A stretch of 64,000 bases of DNA. Source: JAICNG01 sp035249985 (lineage in GTDB: Bacteria; Gemmatimonadota; Gemmatimonadetes; Gemmatimonadales; Gemmatimonadaceae). Positions 31,741 through 40,064 of this stretch are shown here, in pieces. Location: contig DATFFP010000073.1 in assembly GCA_035249985.1 (NCBI GenBank), forward strand, positions 1-64,000, in the 5' to 3' direction. The stretch's first letter is position 1. Each line of letters starts with the position of its first letter. The position numbers were made by a program, and so were the translations under genes. The notes under the pieces were generated by a model. It was given only the letters and a program-made list of their open reading frames with translations. It had not been told where the DNA came from and ran no database searches.

Positions 31741-31858
31741 AGCGGCCGTTCCCAATGATTACGACCGTCGTGGGATGTCCGTCATCTCATAGGATACCCC
31801 CGCCTGCCTGGCAGGGGCGTCGCACGCAGTACCACGGACATCAACCTCGGGTCCAACC

Positions 31859-33703
31859 ATGGTTACGAACCGCAACGCCGCGGTGGCGCTCCTTGTGATG
31901 ACGCTGTCCATGAGCGCCTGTGAGTTCTTCACCACGAAGCCGTTCGCCCCCGACTTCAGCAACACGTCCTACGTCGAGGTGCCGAACGTCCTGGCCAAGT
32001 ACGCTCCGGGCCTCCCGCCCAACATGTACGCCCGCGCCAACGCGCTCGGCGTCTCGTTGTCGACGGGGAGCATCGCCGGAGACGCCATGGCCGGACTTCG
32101 TCTGTCGGCGAACCCACTGTCGCCGCTGGCCGTTGATCTGGCGTCGGTGACGCCGGCAGCATGGGTCCCCGAGCTGGGAACGGGACTTCAGTACATCGAT
32201 GATGACACGACGCCGCAGGCGCTGCCCTTCGCGTTCTCCTTCTACGGACAGACGTACTCGTCCGTGTACGTGAGCGCCAATGGGCACATCAGCTTCGGCA
32301 GCCCCGTCAACTTCAAGCGCACGTGGAATATTCCGGATGGCGCATTCGTCCTCGGCGCTCCGGCGTACGCGGACTGGATGCCGGCATCGCGCTTCAGCTT
32401 CCCGAATCTTCAGAACAGCCGCGTCTTCGTGAACACGGTCGGCGAGCCGGGTGACCGTCGCTTCGTCGTCACGTGGAACGACATGCGTCCCTGCTGCAGC
32501 CTGTCGTATCCTGGCAGCAGCTTCCAGCTCCAGCTGCACGAGCGTACGGGCGAGGTCGTATTCGCCTACCGCGAGATGCAGATGATCGTCTCCAACGCCA
32601 GCGCGGGTATCGCCGCGGCCGCGAATCATATGCGCGCCGCGGCCGGTGCGGCGGTGCTCGGCCTGCAGGGGTGCGCGATCACCTACACGCCGAGCGGCGC
32701 CGGGTATCGTGAGACCAATAGCTGCGCGCCTGAACCGGTGAACGTGCCGCCCGTTGTCGAAGTGGGCGGGCCGTACGCGTCAGTGGAAGGCGAGACCGTT
32801 GAGCTTACGGGCTCGGCTACCGACGAGAATGGTGACGCGCTCACGTATTCCTGGACGATCGGTGATGGCACGAACCTCGAGGGACAGAGCATCTCGCACC
32901 GCTTCGTCGACAACGGCGCGTATCCCGCGACGCTGGCGGTGAGCGACGGTGAGCTCGTCACGCTGGTAACGACCCGCGTCGATGTGTCGAATGGTCTTCC
33001 CTCGCTGGGTTCGCTCGAAGGAGCCACCAGGTTTATTGGCGAGCCGTACGACGTCTCGGTTGCGCTCAGCGACCCCGGCGTGCTCGATGCGCCCTGGCAC
33101 TATTCGATTACGTGGGGGGACGGCGCGGTGGATGAAGGTGACGCCACCAGTCTCGCTCTCCCGATTCGCGGCAGCCACAGCTATTCGGAGCCCGGCACCT
33201 ACACGGTGCGCGTGACGCTGCGCGACAAGGACGAGGGTGCGGCAGAGGCGGTCGAGGCTCAGGTGCTGGTGAAGATCGACGAGATCGACATCGACATCAA
33301 ACCGTGGCACAAGACGAACCGCATTTACATGAAGGGGCCGTTCGACAGGCTGATTGCGGTCGCGGTGCTTTCGTCGGAGACACTCGATGCGGTGGACGTC
33401 AATGTCGGAAGCCTCAGGCTCGGCGGCGTCCCTGTCGCGAAGCTCAGGCACGGCGCGCACTTCTCGGCGCCGTCGGACCTTGGCACCTGGGGCGACAACA
33501 AGTTCTTCTTCGACAACGGTGACCTCGCGGTGCTGGTCGACGTGGACCGCGATGGAGACAAGGATCTTCTGGTGGTGTTCGATCGAGACGACCTGATCAA
33601 GGCGGGCGACGTCAGCCGCACGACCGGCACGTTGACGCTGAATGGTCTGACGATCGATGGTCGAAAGGTCGTTGGCACCGATGAGGTGCAGATCGTACGG
33701 TAA
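31859..33703 (+). CDS. Secreted lipoprotein with nidogen-like head and PKD domains
   Basis: A 614-residue predicted lipoprotein with signal MVTNRNAAVALLVMTLSMSAC (lipobox SMSAC, Cys21). Residues about 110-270 look like the beta-sandwich seen before PKD modules in surface proteins (LPFAFSFYGQTYSSVYVSAN; RRFVVTWNDMRPCC). Two PKD-type domains follow: PPVVEVGGPYASVEGETVEL with DGTNLEGQSISHRF, and a second with YSITWGDGAVDEG and RGSHSYSEPGTYTVRV. The C-terminal domain has DIDIKPWHKTNRI and calcium-site-like acidic strings (DVDRDGDKDLLVVFDRDD). It is likely a surface-exposed carbohydrate- or adhesion-related protein (inference). A structured leader precedes it. Confidence 0.88.
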   Translation: MVTNRNAAVALLVMTLSMSACEFFTTKPFAPDFSNTSYVEVPNVLAKYAPGLPPNMYARANALGVSLSTGSIAGDAMAGLRLSANPLSPLAVDLASVTPAAWVPELGTGLQYIDDDTTPQALPFAFSFYGQTYSSVYVSANGHISFGSPVNFKRTWNIPDGAFVLGAPAYADWMPASRFSFPNLQNSRVFVNTVGEPGDRRFVVTWNDMRPCCSLSYPGSSFQLQLHERTGEVVFAYREMQMIVSNASAGIAAAANHMRAAAGAAVLGLQGCAITYTPSGAGYRETNSCAPEPVNVPPVVEVGGPYASVEGETVELTGSATDENGDALTYSWTIGDGTNLEGQSISHRFVDNGAYPATLAVSDGELVTLVTTRVDVSNGLPSLGSLEGATRFIGEPYDVSVALSDPGVLDAPWHYSITWGDGAVDEGDATSLALPIRGSHSYSEPGTYTVRVTLRDKDEGAAEAVEAQVLVKIDEIDIDIKPWHKTNRIYMKGPFDRLIAVAVLSSETLDAVDVNVGSLRLGGVPVAKLRHGAHFSAPSDLGTWGDNKFFFDNGDLAVLVDVDRDGDKDLLVVFDRDDLIKAGDVSRTTGTLTLNGLTIDGRKVVGTDEVQIVR

Positions 33704-33731
33704 GCAGCGAAGCAGTCCGACGGTGCATGAG

Positions 33732-33759
33732 GCGGGCGGAGTCGAGAGACTCCGCCCGC
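33732..33759. terminator. Terminator-like hairpin between convergent genes
   Basis: GCGGGCGGAGT (33732-33742) pairs perfectly with ACTCCGCCCGC (33749-33759) around a 6-base loop. It lies between the PKD lipoprotein stop (33703) and the TagI stop (33767). The U-tract is weak on both sides. Confidence 0.75.
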
Positions 33760-33766
33760 TCTGTAT

Positions 33767-34333
33767 TCAGGGCTGCGCCGTCCGCCGAAAGCAGCCCACC
33801 GTGTGATCGTCGACGAGTCCACATGCCTGCATATACGCGTAGCAAATGGTCGAGCCGACGAACTTGAAGCCGCGCCGAAGCAGCTCCTTGCTCAGCGCAT
33901 CCGACTCCGCTGTCCTGGCGGGGATGTCCCGGAGAGCTCGCCGGACAACTCGCTTCGGTGTGCCGTCCACGAAGGGCCAGACGAAGGCGTCGAACGAGCC
34001 GAACTCCTCCTGGACGCCGAGGAATCCCCGGGCATTCAGAACGAGCGACGCGACCTTGAGCTTGTTGCGCACGATACCCGCATCGCGCAGTAGCGCGTCG
34101 AGCTTGCGCTTCGTGTACCGCGCGATGCGCTCCGGGTCGAAGCCATCGAGCACCTCACGATAGTGCTCGCGCTTCTTCAGGATCGTGGACCAGCTCAAGC
34201 CAGCCTGCGCACCCTCGAGCGTGATGAACTCGAAGTGCGTGCGGTCGTCGTGCACGGGGACGCCCCACTCGGTATCGTGGTATGCGATATCGAGTGGCAG
34301 GCGTGCCCATTCGCACCGGCGCAGCTCAGTCAC
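33767..34333 (-). CDS. tag: DNA-3-methyladenine glycosylase I
   Basis: Base-excision repair enzyme that removes 3-methyladenine from DNA. The 188-residue protein has the four zinc ligands of E. coli Tag in the right spacing: Cys7 and His19 at the N-terminus, and His177 and Cys181 near the C-terminus. The active-site region ITLEGAQAGLSWSTILKKRE is intact, and RNKLKVASLVLNARGFL and LLRRGFKFVGSTICYAYMQ complete the family pattern. The start is GTG at 34333. It is convergent with the PKD lipoprotein gene and separated from it by a hairpin at 33732-33759. Confidence 0.95.
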   Translation of the reverse strand: MTELRRCEWARLPLDIAYHDTEWGVPVHDDRTHFEFITLEGAQAGLSWSTILKKREHYREVLDGFDPERIARYTKRKLDALLRDAGIVRNKLKVASLVLNARGFLGVQEEFGSFDAFVWPFVDGTPKRVVRRALRDIPARTAESDALSKELLRRGFKFVGSTICYAYMQACGLVDDHTVGCFRRTAQP

Positions 34334-34366
34334 GCGAAGTCGCCCGCCCCACCGCCGCCCGGTCGG

Positions 34367-35623
34367 TCACGTCCGTGTTCCGTCCATCTCCTGAATGGTC
34401 TTGTTGGACGGCTGCCGCTGCTGCTTCAACCGCGCCGAGACGGTCTCAGCCTGCTTGAGGACGCGCAGCAGGTTCTCTCCGGCGAGCTTTCGGAGATTCG
34501 CCTCCGACCATCCCCGGCGCGAGAGCTCCGCAAACAACGCGGGATAGGTCGAGACGTCCTCCAGCCCCACAACCGTCTCGCTGATCCCGTCGAAATCACC
34601 CCCGATGCCCACGTGGTCGGCGCCCGCGACGCGCCGAATGTGATCAATGTGGTCCGCGACATCCTTGAGGGTCGCTTTCGGCGAAGGATGCGACGCACGC
34701 CAGGCGGCCAGCTCGCGCCGCCGCGCAGCATCATCACTAGCGAAACGCTGCCGCAAATCCGCGTTGACGCGCTGCAGCTCGCTTCCGAACTCCGCCACCT
34801 GACGCGACACGAATTGCGGCACGAACGTCACCATCACCAGCCCGCCATTCTGCGGCAGGCGCTCGAGGATCGAGTCGGGAACGTTGCGCGGAACATCGGT
34901 GACCCCACGCGCCGACGAGTGGGAGAAGATCACCGGCGCCTCGCTGACGTTGAGTGCGTCGCTCATCGTGGCGGGCGACACGTGCGACAGGTCCACGAGC
35001 ATGCCGAGGCGATTCATCTCGCGAACCACCTCCTCGCCGAACTTCGTGAGGCCGCCGTGCCGGACCGAGTCGGTGCCCGAATCCGCCCAGTCGATGTTGG
35101 CGGAGTGGGTGAGCGTCATGTAGCGCGCACCGAGATCGTAGTACGCGCGCAACGCGCCGAGGGAGTTCTCGATGGCATGCCCGCCTTCCAGGCCGAGCAG
35201 TGACCCGATGCGTCCGCGTGCGTGGCTCGCGCGCAGCGCGTCGGCGGTGAGCGCCCACTCGATCTCGGGGTACTTCGCGATCACCCGTCGAGCGATGTCG
35301 ATCTGCTCGAGCTGCACGCGCGCGTACCCCGAGTCGCCAACGTTGGCCGGGATGTAGACGGACCAGAACTGCCCGCCGACCATGCCCGCCTTGAGACGCG
35401 CCAGGTCAGTGTGTCCAGGCGTCGTCTTGCGAAGATCGTATTTCTCGACGTCGTGCCGGGCGATCGAGTCCGTGCGGATGGCCCAGGGCAGATCGTTATG
35501 CCCGTCGATGAGCGGCGTCTGCCGCAGCACCCGGCGAGCACGCGCGAGGTGCGGGTCGGTGGCCTGCGCGCGCAATGGCTCGAGCGAGACGGTGGCGAGC
35601 AGCAAGAGGATCGTCAGTCGCAT
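34367..35623 (-). CDS. Membrane (renal) dipeptidase-family metallopeptidase
   Basis: A secreted zinc dipeptidase of M19 type, about 418 residues with signal MRLTILLLLATVSLEPLRAQ. The first metal site is LIDGHNDLPWAIR (HxD), the bridging Glu lies in GSLLGLEGGHAIEN, and the His ligands are in LVDLSHVSPATM and VIFSHSSARG; a C-terminal HVGIGGDFDG completes the site. M19 enzymes hydrolyse dipeptides, including those with a D-amino acid at the C-terminal position. Other in-frame ATGs at 35632 and 35635 are possible. The next gene upstream on the same strand is the D-threonine-aldolase-like enzyme, giving a D-amino-acid theme. Confidence 0.93.
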   Translation of the reverse strand: MRLTILLLLATVSLEPLRAQATDPHLARARRVLRQTPLIDGHNDLPWAIRTDSIARHDVEKYDLRKTTPGHTDLARLKAGMVGGQFWSVYIPANVGDSGYARVQLEQIDIARRVIAKYPEIEWALTADALRASHARGRIGSLLGLEGGHAIENSLGALRAYYDLGARYMTLTHSANIDWADSGTDSVRHGGLTKFGEEVVREMNRLGMLVDLSHVSPATMSDALNVSEAPVIFSHSSARGVTDVPRNVPDSILERLPQNGGLVMVTFVPQFVSRQVAEFGSELQRVNADLRQRFASDDAARRRELAAWRASHPSPKATLKDVADHIDHIRRVAGADHVGIGGDFDGISETVVGLEDVSTYPALFAELSRRGWSEANLRKLAGENLLRVLKQAETVSARLKQQRQPSNKTIQEMDGTRT

Positions 35624-35681
35624 ACGCAGCATCATCCTGGGATTGAGCGTGTGTGGTACCCACGGGTTCCGTTCATGACGT

Positions 35682-36791
35682 TCAGCCAAGAACATCAACG
35701 TGCGCCGCGCGGCCGCGCGCCGCCACCTGCCAGCTCGATTCCACACCCTCGCCGCGCACGCCGTGCACCATGTCGAACAGGTGCACCACGATGCACACGT
35801 GATTCGGAATGATGCGGACGCGATCGCCCACGGCGGGACGCCAGTCGGTCCCTGACACGTCGAGCAGTCCATGCTCCTCCGACATCGCACGTACGACGAC
35901 GTCCTCCTGACCGTAGACGACCCCAAATCCCTCACCCGCAGCGCCGCGCATCGGCTCGCGGCCGAGCGACTTCGTCCCGGCGTCGATGACCGCCTGACCT
36001 GGTACGGCGGTGCTCACCACCGTCGCCAGCACCGTCAGCGCGCACTCGTCCATCGTGCACGCGCCGATCGCCGCCGTCGTGCGATCGTTGAAGATGTAAG
36101 TGCCGGGTCGCATCTCGGTTACACCCGCGATCTCGTGCGTGCGCAGAGCGGTCGGCGTCGAGCCGCCGCTCACGACCGTTGGGCCGAGGCCCGCTCGCTT
36201 CAACGCGTCGAGCGTGCGGCCCAGGCGTTGGCGCAGCGTGTGGAGCGCGTCGTCCTGCCCATCGACCGGTTCACGGATGTGTCCCGGATAGAAGGCGATT
36301 CCCGCATACTCGAGCTCGCGGCGGTCGACGACGTGCCTCACGAGTGCGATCGCGTCCTCCGCCGTCTGCACCCCGACGCGCCGCATCCCCATGTCGCACT
36401 CGATCAGCACACCCACGCGCCGTCCCGCCTCACGAGCGGCATCGGCGAGGTCATCGGCCGCGCGCACCGAGTCGAGCGCGACAGTCACCCGAACGTCGGC
36501 GGGGAGCGCCGCCACGCGACGCGCCCTCACCGCGCCGACCGCGGGATAGGCGAGGAGCACGTCGTCGGCGACCTCGCTCATTACCTCTGCCTCACGAGGC
36601 GTGGCGCACGTCACGCCCACCGCGCCCCGTCGCAACTGCTCGGCGGCCAGCCACGGTGTCTTGTGGGTCTTGATGTGCGGACGGAGCGCGAGGCCATGCG
36701 ACGAGGCATAGCCCGCCATCCGATCGAGGTTGCGTTCCATGCGAGCGAGGTCGACGACGGGGGTCGGCGTCTCCAACTCGTCGAGGGTCAT
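35682..36791 (-). CDS. PLP-dependent D-threonine aldolase/D-serine dehydratase-like (DSD1) enzyme
   Basis: A fold-type III PLP enzyme of 369 residues. The alanine-racemase-like barrel begins ETPTPVVDLARMERNLDRMA, and the PLP lysine lies in LRPHIKTHKTPW (Lys41 by family comparison). GVLIECDMGMRRVGV, the VVSGGSTPTA phosphate-binding block and the EMRPGTYIFNDR motif follow. The C-terminal DSD1-type domain contains IIPNHVCIVVHLFD, whose His and Cys are the metal ligands in this family. It acts on D-threonine or D-3-hydroxy amino acids (family knowledge). Start ATG at 36791 (MTLDELETP) is preferred to a longer frame at 36869. Confidence 0.92.
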   Translation of the reverse strand: MTLDELETPTPVVDLARMERNLDRMAGYASSHGLALRPHIKTHKTPWLAAEQLRRGAVGVTCATPREAEVMSEVADDVLLAYPAVGAVRARRVAALPADVRVTVALDSVRAADDLADAAREAGRRVGVLIECDMGMRRVGVQTAEDAIALVRHVVDRRELEYAGIAFYPGHIREPVDGQDDALHTLRQRLGRTLDALKRAGLGPTVVSGGSTPTALRTHEIAGVTEMRPGTYIFNDRTTAAIGACTMDECALTVLATVVSTAVPGQAVIDAGTKSLGREPMRGAAGEGFGVVYGQEDVVVRAMSEEHGLLDVSGTDWRPAVGDRVRIIPNHVCIVVHLFDMVHGVRGEGVESSWQVAARGRAAHVDVLG

Positions 36792-36972
36792 GCGGCACTC
36801 CGGCGAAAATCGATCAAGGAATGTGGGACGCGGCCCATGAGATGTCCGGCATTTGCTGCCCATCCACAAGTCTTTACCTGACGGCGATTGATTTCCGATG
36901 GCCGCATTTTATGATTCGCGTCCCCGAGTGTACACATCTGTTTCGCCACGCCTTCACTTTATCCTGACATAC

Positions 36973-39303
36973 ATGAAAGTCGGTTATCGCCTCCTCGGCG
37001 TGCTCCTGCTGATCACGCCGCTCGTCATTTCGTGCGACGACGACGGTCCTGTCGACGGCGATCGCACCGCACCCACTGTTACCGCGACCACCCCTGAGGC
37101 GGGCGCGACGGGCGTCGCTCGGAATACCACGGTGACGGCCACGTTCTCCGAACCGATTGCCGCCAACTCGGTTAGCACGACGACGTTCACTCTGACGCCT
37201 GCGGGCGGGACTGCGGTCGCCGGAACCGTCACGACTTCCGGGACGACGGCGACGTTCACTCCGAGCGCAGCTCTCGCCTTCGGAACGACCTATACCGCGC
37301 GGCTCACCACCGGGGTCACCGACCTCGGCGGCAACGGTCTGGCCGAGGCAGAGACGTGGTCGTTCACGACGGCCGAGTCGGGACCGATGGTCACGGCAAC
37401 CGTGCCCGGCGCGGGCGCGACCGGAGTGCCGAGGAACGTGGTGCTGATGGTGACCTTCAACGAGCCCGTGAACCATTCATCGGTGAACATGACGTCGTTT
37501 CAGCTTTCGCCGATCAATGGGATACTCGTCCCGGGCACGTTCGGTGGATCGGGCAGCTCAGTGACGTTCAGACCAACGGCGCTGCTCCATCCGGATACCA
37601 TGTACAACGTCGTTCTCTCCGGCATCGAGGACGTCGATGGGAATCCCATGGAGGACCACACGTGGTCCTTCCGGACGATCGCCAACACCTCTCCGTCCGC
37701 GAACGCGGGCGCGAACCAGGAGGTGAATCGCGGCGAAGTCGTCACGCTGACCGGAAGCGGGACCGATCCGGAAGGTCAGTCGCTCACGTATCGATGGACG
37801 CAGATCGCGGGACCCGACGTCACGGGAGGCCCCGGATTCCTCACCGGACCATCACCGACGTTCACGGCTCCTGCGGAGGTAAGCACCGTACGCTTCGAGC
37901 TTCGCGTCACCGATCCGGGCGGCTCGGAGAGCCAGGGATCCGTGACCGATGTCTTCGTCATGGAAGACAAGACGCGCGCGATCTTCGTGAGCAAGCTGGG
38001 CGACGATTTGAACTCGGGAACGCGCGCCAGTCCCGTGAAAACGATCGTCCGCGGGCTCGGACTCGCGACGGCCGCGGGCGGCGGGACCGATGTCTACGTC
38101 AGCAACGGCTCGTACGAGGAGATGATCGGTCTTCAGACCGGCGTGAGCATCTACGGCGGCTATCAGAACGCCACGTGGCTGCGCGATCCGATGGAATTCC
38201 CGGTGACCCTTATCGGCGGTCAGAACATGATCACGGTGATCGGGCTCAACGCCTCGAACGTAATCATCGACGGGATGCGCATCCGGACGCCTCACGAAGC
38301 GACCGCGACTGGTCTCAGCGTGCACACGATCTTCCTCAACCAGACACAGGACATCACGATCACCAACAGCGAGATCACCGCGGGTAACGCGCTCGGTGGG
38401 TCGGGTGGTCAGTTCGGGGCCAACGGCGTGCAAGGCCGTCCGGGGGATACCGGCGCCAATGCGGTCTGTAGCGCAACGCCGACCGGTGGTGAAGGTGGGT
38501 CTGCCGGCCAGCCAGGTCCGCCGTCAGCGGGATCACAGTTGGGTGTCGCCGGCGGTGAGGGTGGAGACGGTGGCTCTCAGAACGTCAGTGGAGAGAACGG
38601 CACGGGTGGGATGGCGGCGGGCGCCCTGGCGGGGGGCACAGGCGGGACCGGCGGAACGCTGGGCACGCCTGCGGGTGGGCCTGGCGAGAGCGGCACGAAC
38701 GGCACTGCGGGGCAGAATGGAATCGGCGGGGAGCAGCTCGGAACGGTTTCGGCCGCGGGCTACGTTCCCGCTGATGGGACGGACGGAACGAGCGGAACGC
38801 CGGGTAGCGGCGGAGGCGGTGGTGGCGGTGGAAGCGGCACGGCGGCCGGCGCTGGTGGTGGCGGCGGGGGCGGTGGAGCGAGCGGAGGCGGTGGGAACCT
38901 TGGCCAGGGGGGCACTGGCGGCCCGGGATCGTTCGCGATCTTCGTCCGCTCGTCCACGGGTATCGTGATCGATCGCAATGCGATCATCACTGGGACGGGA
39001 GGTATCGGCGGCGCAGGCGGCGTGGGCGGCAACGGGGGGCCGGGTGGCCTCGGCGCCTTCGGCGGCAGTGGATGTGGTGGCGGCGGAATGGGCGGCCGCG
39101 GCGGCAATGGCGGGACGGGCGGCGCGGGCGGTCATGGCGGTGGCGGTGGCGGCGGTCCGTCGATCGGCATCATCCACGACGCGGCCAGCACGGTCACGAT
39201 TGGCCCGAACAACACGTTCCAGATTGGAACGCCCGGTGCCGGCGGATTCAGTCAGGGCAATCCGGGGGCGAGCGGCATCGTCGGACATGCGGTGGTCTTC
39301 TAG
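36973..39303 (+). CDS. Glycine-rich (PGRS-like) surface lipoprotein with Ig-like, PKD/REJ and DUF1565 domains
   Basis: A predicted lipoprotein of 776 residues, signal ending in a lipobox (PLVISC, Cys21). Two bacterial Ig-like domains (Big_5 type) occupy about 33-135 and 137-235 (TPEAGATGVARNTTVTATFS and VPGAGATGVPRNVVLMVTFN are the paired openings). A PKD/REJ-like domain follows (ANAGANQEVNRGEVVTLTG), then a right-handed beta-helix start, AIFVSKLGDDLNSGTRASPV (DUF1565-type). From about residue 474 to 660, and again 690-750, the chain is Gly-rich with GG-X repeats, like mycobacterial PE_PGRS or collagen-like tracts. The start at 36973 is chosen because a signal peptide follows. The stop adjoins a composite repeat. 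Confidence 0.88.
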   Translation: MKVGYRLLGVLLLITPLVISCDDDGPVDGDRTAPTVTATTPEAGATGVARNTTVTATFSEPIAANSVSTTTFTLTPAGGTAVAGTVTTSGTTATFTPSAALAFGTTYTARLTTGVTDLGGNGLAEAETWSFTTAESGPMVTATVPGAGATGVPRNVVLMVTFNEPVNHSSVNMTSFQLSPINGILVPGTFGGSGSSVTFRPTALLHPDTMYNVVLSGIEDVDGNPMEDHTWSFRTIANTSPSANAGANQEVNRGEVVTLTGSGTDPEGQSLTYRWTQIAGPDVTGGPGFLTGPSPTFTAPAEVSTVRFELRVTDPGGSESQGSVTDVFVMEDKTRAIFVSKLGDDLNSGTRASPVKTIVRGLGLATAAGGGTDVYVSNGSYEEMIGLQTGVSIYGGYQNATWLRDPMEFPVTLIGGQNMITVIGLNASNVIIDGMRIRTPHEATATGLSVHTIFLNQTQDITITNSEITAGNALGGSGGQFGANGVQGRPGDTGANAVCSATPTGGEGGSAGQPGPPSAGSQLGVAGGEGGDGGSQNVSGENGTGGMAAGALAGGTGGTGGTLGTPAGGPGESGTNGTAGQNGIGGEQLGTVSAAGYVPADGTDGTSGTPGSGGGGGGGGSGTAAGAGGGGGGGGASGGGGNLGQGGTGGPGSFAIFVRSSTGIVIDRNAIITGTGGIGGAGGVGGNGGPGGLGAFGGSGCGGGGMGGRGGNGGTGGAGGHGGGGGGGPSIGIIHDAASTVTIGPNNTFQIGTPGAGGFSQGNPGASGIVGHAVVF

Positions 39304-39462
39304 GGGTCAGGAGTCAGGAGTCAGGGATCAGGGGTGGAAAGGCAAACGGCGGCGCGACTGCGCCGCCGTTCGCTCATCTGATGAGCGCGGGCCGGCTGCG
39401 AAGCAGCCGCCGCGCCTTACCACCCCTGATCCCTGAGCGCTGACCCCTAGCTCCTAGCTCCT
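39304..39462. repeat. Composite GGGGTC-AGGGATCAGGG repeat (copy 2) with CTCATCTGATGAG core
   Basis: Starts immediately after the glycine-rich gene stop: GGGGTCAGGAGTCAGGAGTC, then AGGGATCAGGGG, hairpin ACGGCGGCGCGA/GCGCCGCCGT, the core CTCATCTGATGAG (39373-39385), a second hairpin around GGCTGCGAAGCAGCC, and closing CCCCTGATCCCTGAG...TGACCCCTAG. The right edge TAGCTCCTAGCTCC supplies the NUDIX stop codon (TAG on the minus strand, 39454-39456). Confidence 0.9.
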
Positions 39463-39939
39463 ACTCGCCCGCCTCGCCTGTGCCTCGATCTTGCGCCGAA
39501 ACGATCGCAGCAGCCGGCGCGAGCCCTCGAACGTTAGCGCTTCGAGCGCATCGTCGATGGTCCGCCACGTCACGACACGGCCATCGCCCTCGCCCACGCG
39601 TTTGGTGAGCTCGAGGAGAAAGTAGGTCACCCGCAGGTGACGGCCCTCGTGTGCGAATTCCAGATCGCCCGCCGGCGCCACGACACGGCTGTCGATGCCC
39701 GCTTCCTCGCGCACCTCACGCTCCGCCGCCTCGGCGGGAGATTCCCCCGCCTCGACGTCGCCCTTCGGAAAGATCCAATGCGAGCGCTCATGCTTGGCGC
39801 TGACGACGAGCACCTCGGCGCCCTCGCCCGCGGCACGCCATACGATTCCGCCCGCTTGCTGCACCAGCGTCACCAAATCCTCCTCATCGCTGCACATCAC
39901 AGGATACATCGAGTGCGCGGCGTTTTGGATGGCAGGCAT
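39454..39939 (-). CDS. NUDIX hydrolase (diadenosine-polyphosphate hydrolase-like)
   Basis: A 161-residue pyrophosphohydrolase with the complete Nudix box GDVEAGESPAEAAEREVREE-AG near residues 60-82. A preceding WIFPKGD motif and QQAGGIVWRAAGEGAEVLVV fit the Ap4A-hydrolase/MutT branch. The ATG at 39939 (MPAIQNAAHS) is preferred; sequence further upstream is repeat. The final codons AGG-AGC-TAG (R-S-stop) come from the edge of the composite repeat. It is followed upstream by the 48-bp perfect inverted repeat at 39950. Convergent with the glycine-rich gene. Confidence 0.9.
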   Translation of the reverse strand: MPAIQNAAHSMYPVMCSDEEDLVTLVQQAGGIVWRAAGEGAEVLVVSAKHERSHWIFPKGDVEAGESPAEAAEREVREEAGIDSRVVAPAGDLEFAHEGRHLRVTYFLLELTKRVGEGDGRVVTWRTIDDALEALTFEGSRRLLRSFRRKIEAQARRASRS

Positions 39940-39949
39940 CACAGAAAAT

Positions 39950-40058
39950 TGCGTACTGCGTACTGCGAGCTGCGAACCAAAACCCCTCGGGAAGCTACGG
40001 ACGCTAAGCATAGCTTCCCGAGGGGTTTTGGTTCGCAGCTCGCAGTACGCAGTACGCA
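39950..40058. repeat. 48-bp perfect inverted repeat, CTGCGAACTGCGAG family (copy 3)
   Basis: 39950-39997 is the exact complement of 40011-40058, loop 13 bases. Arms contain TGCGTACTGCG units, GCGAGCTGCGAACC, and AAAACCCCTCGGGAAGCTA. TAGCTTCCCGAGG is shared with the copy at 513-660. It lies between tandem minus-strand genes, 7 bases past the amidohydrolase stop and 11 bases ahead of the NUDIX start. Confidence 0.95.
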
Positions 40059-40064
40059 GTCGCT

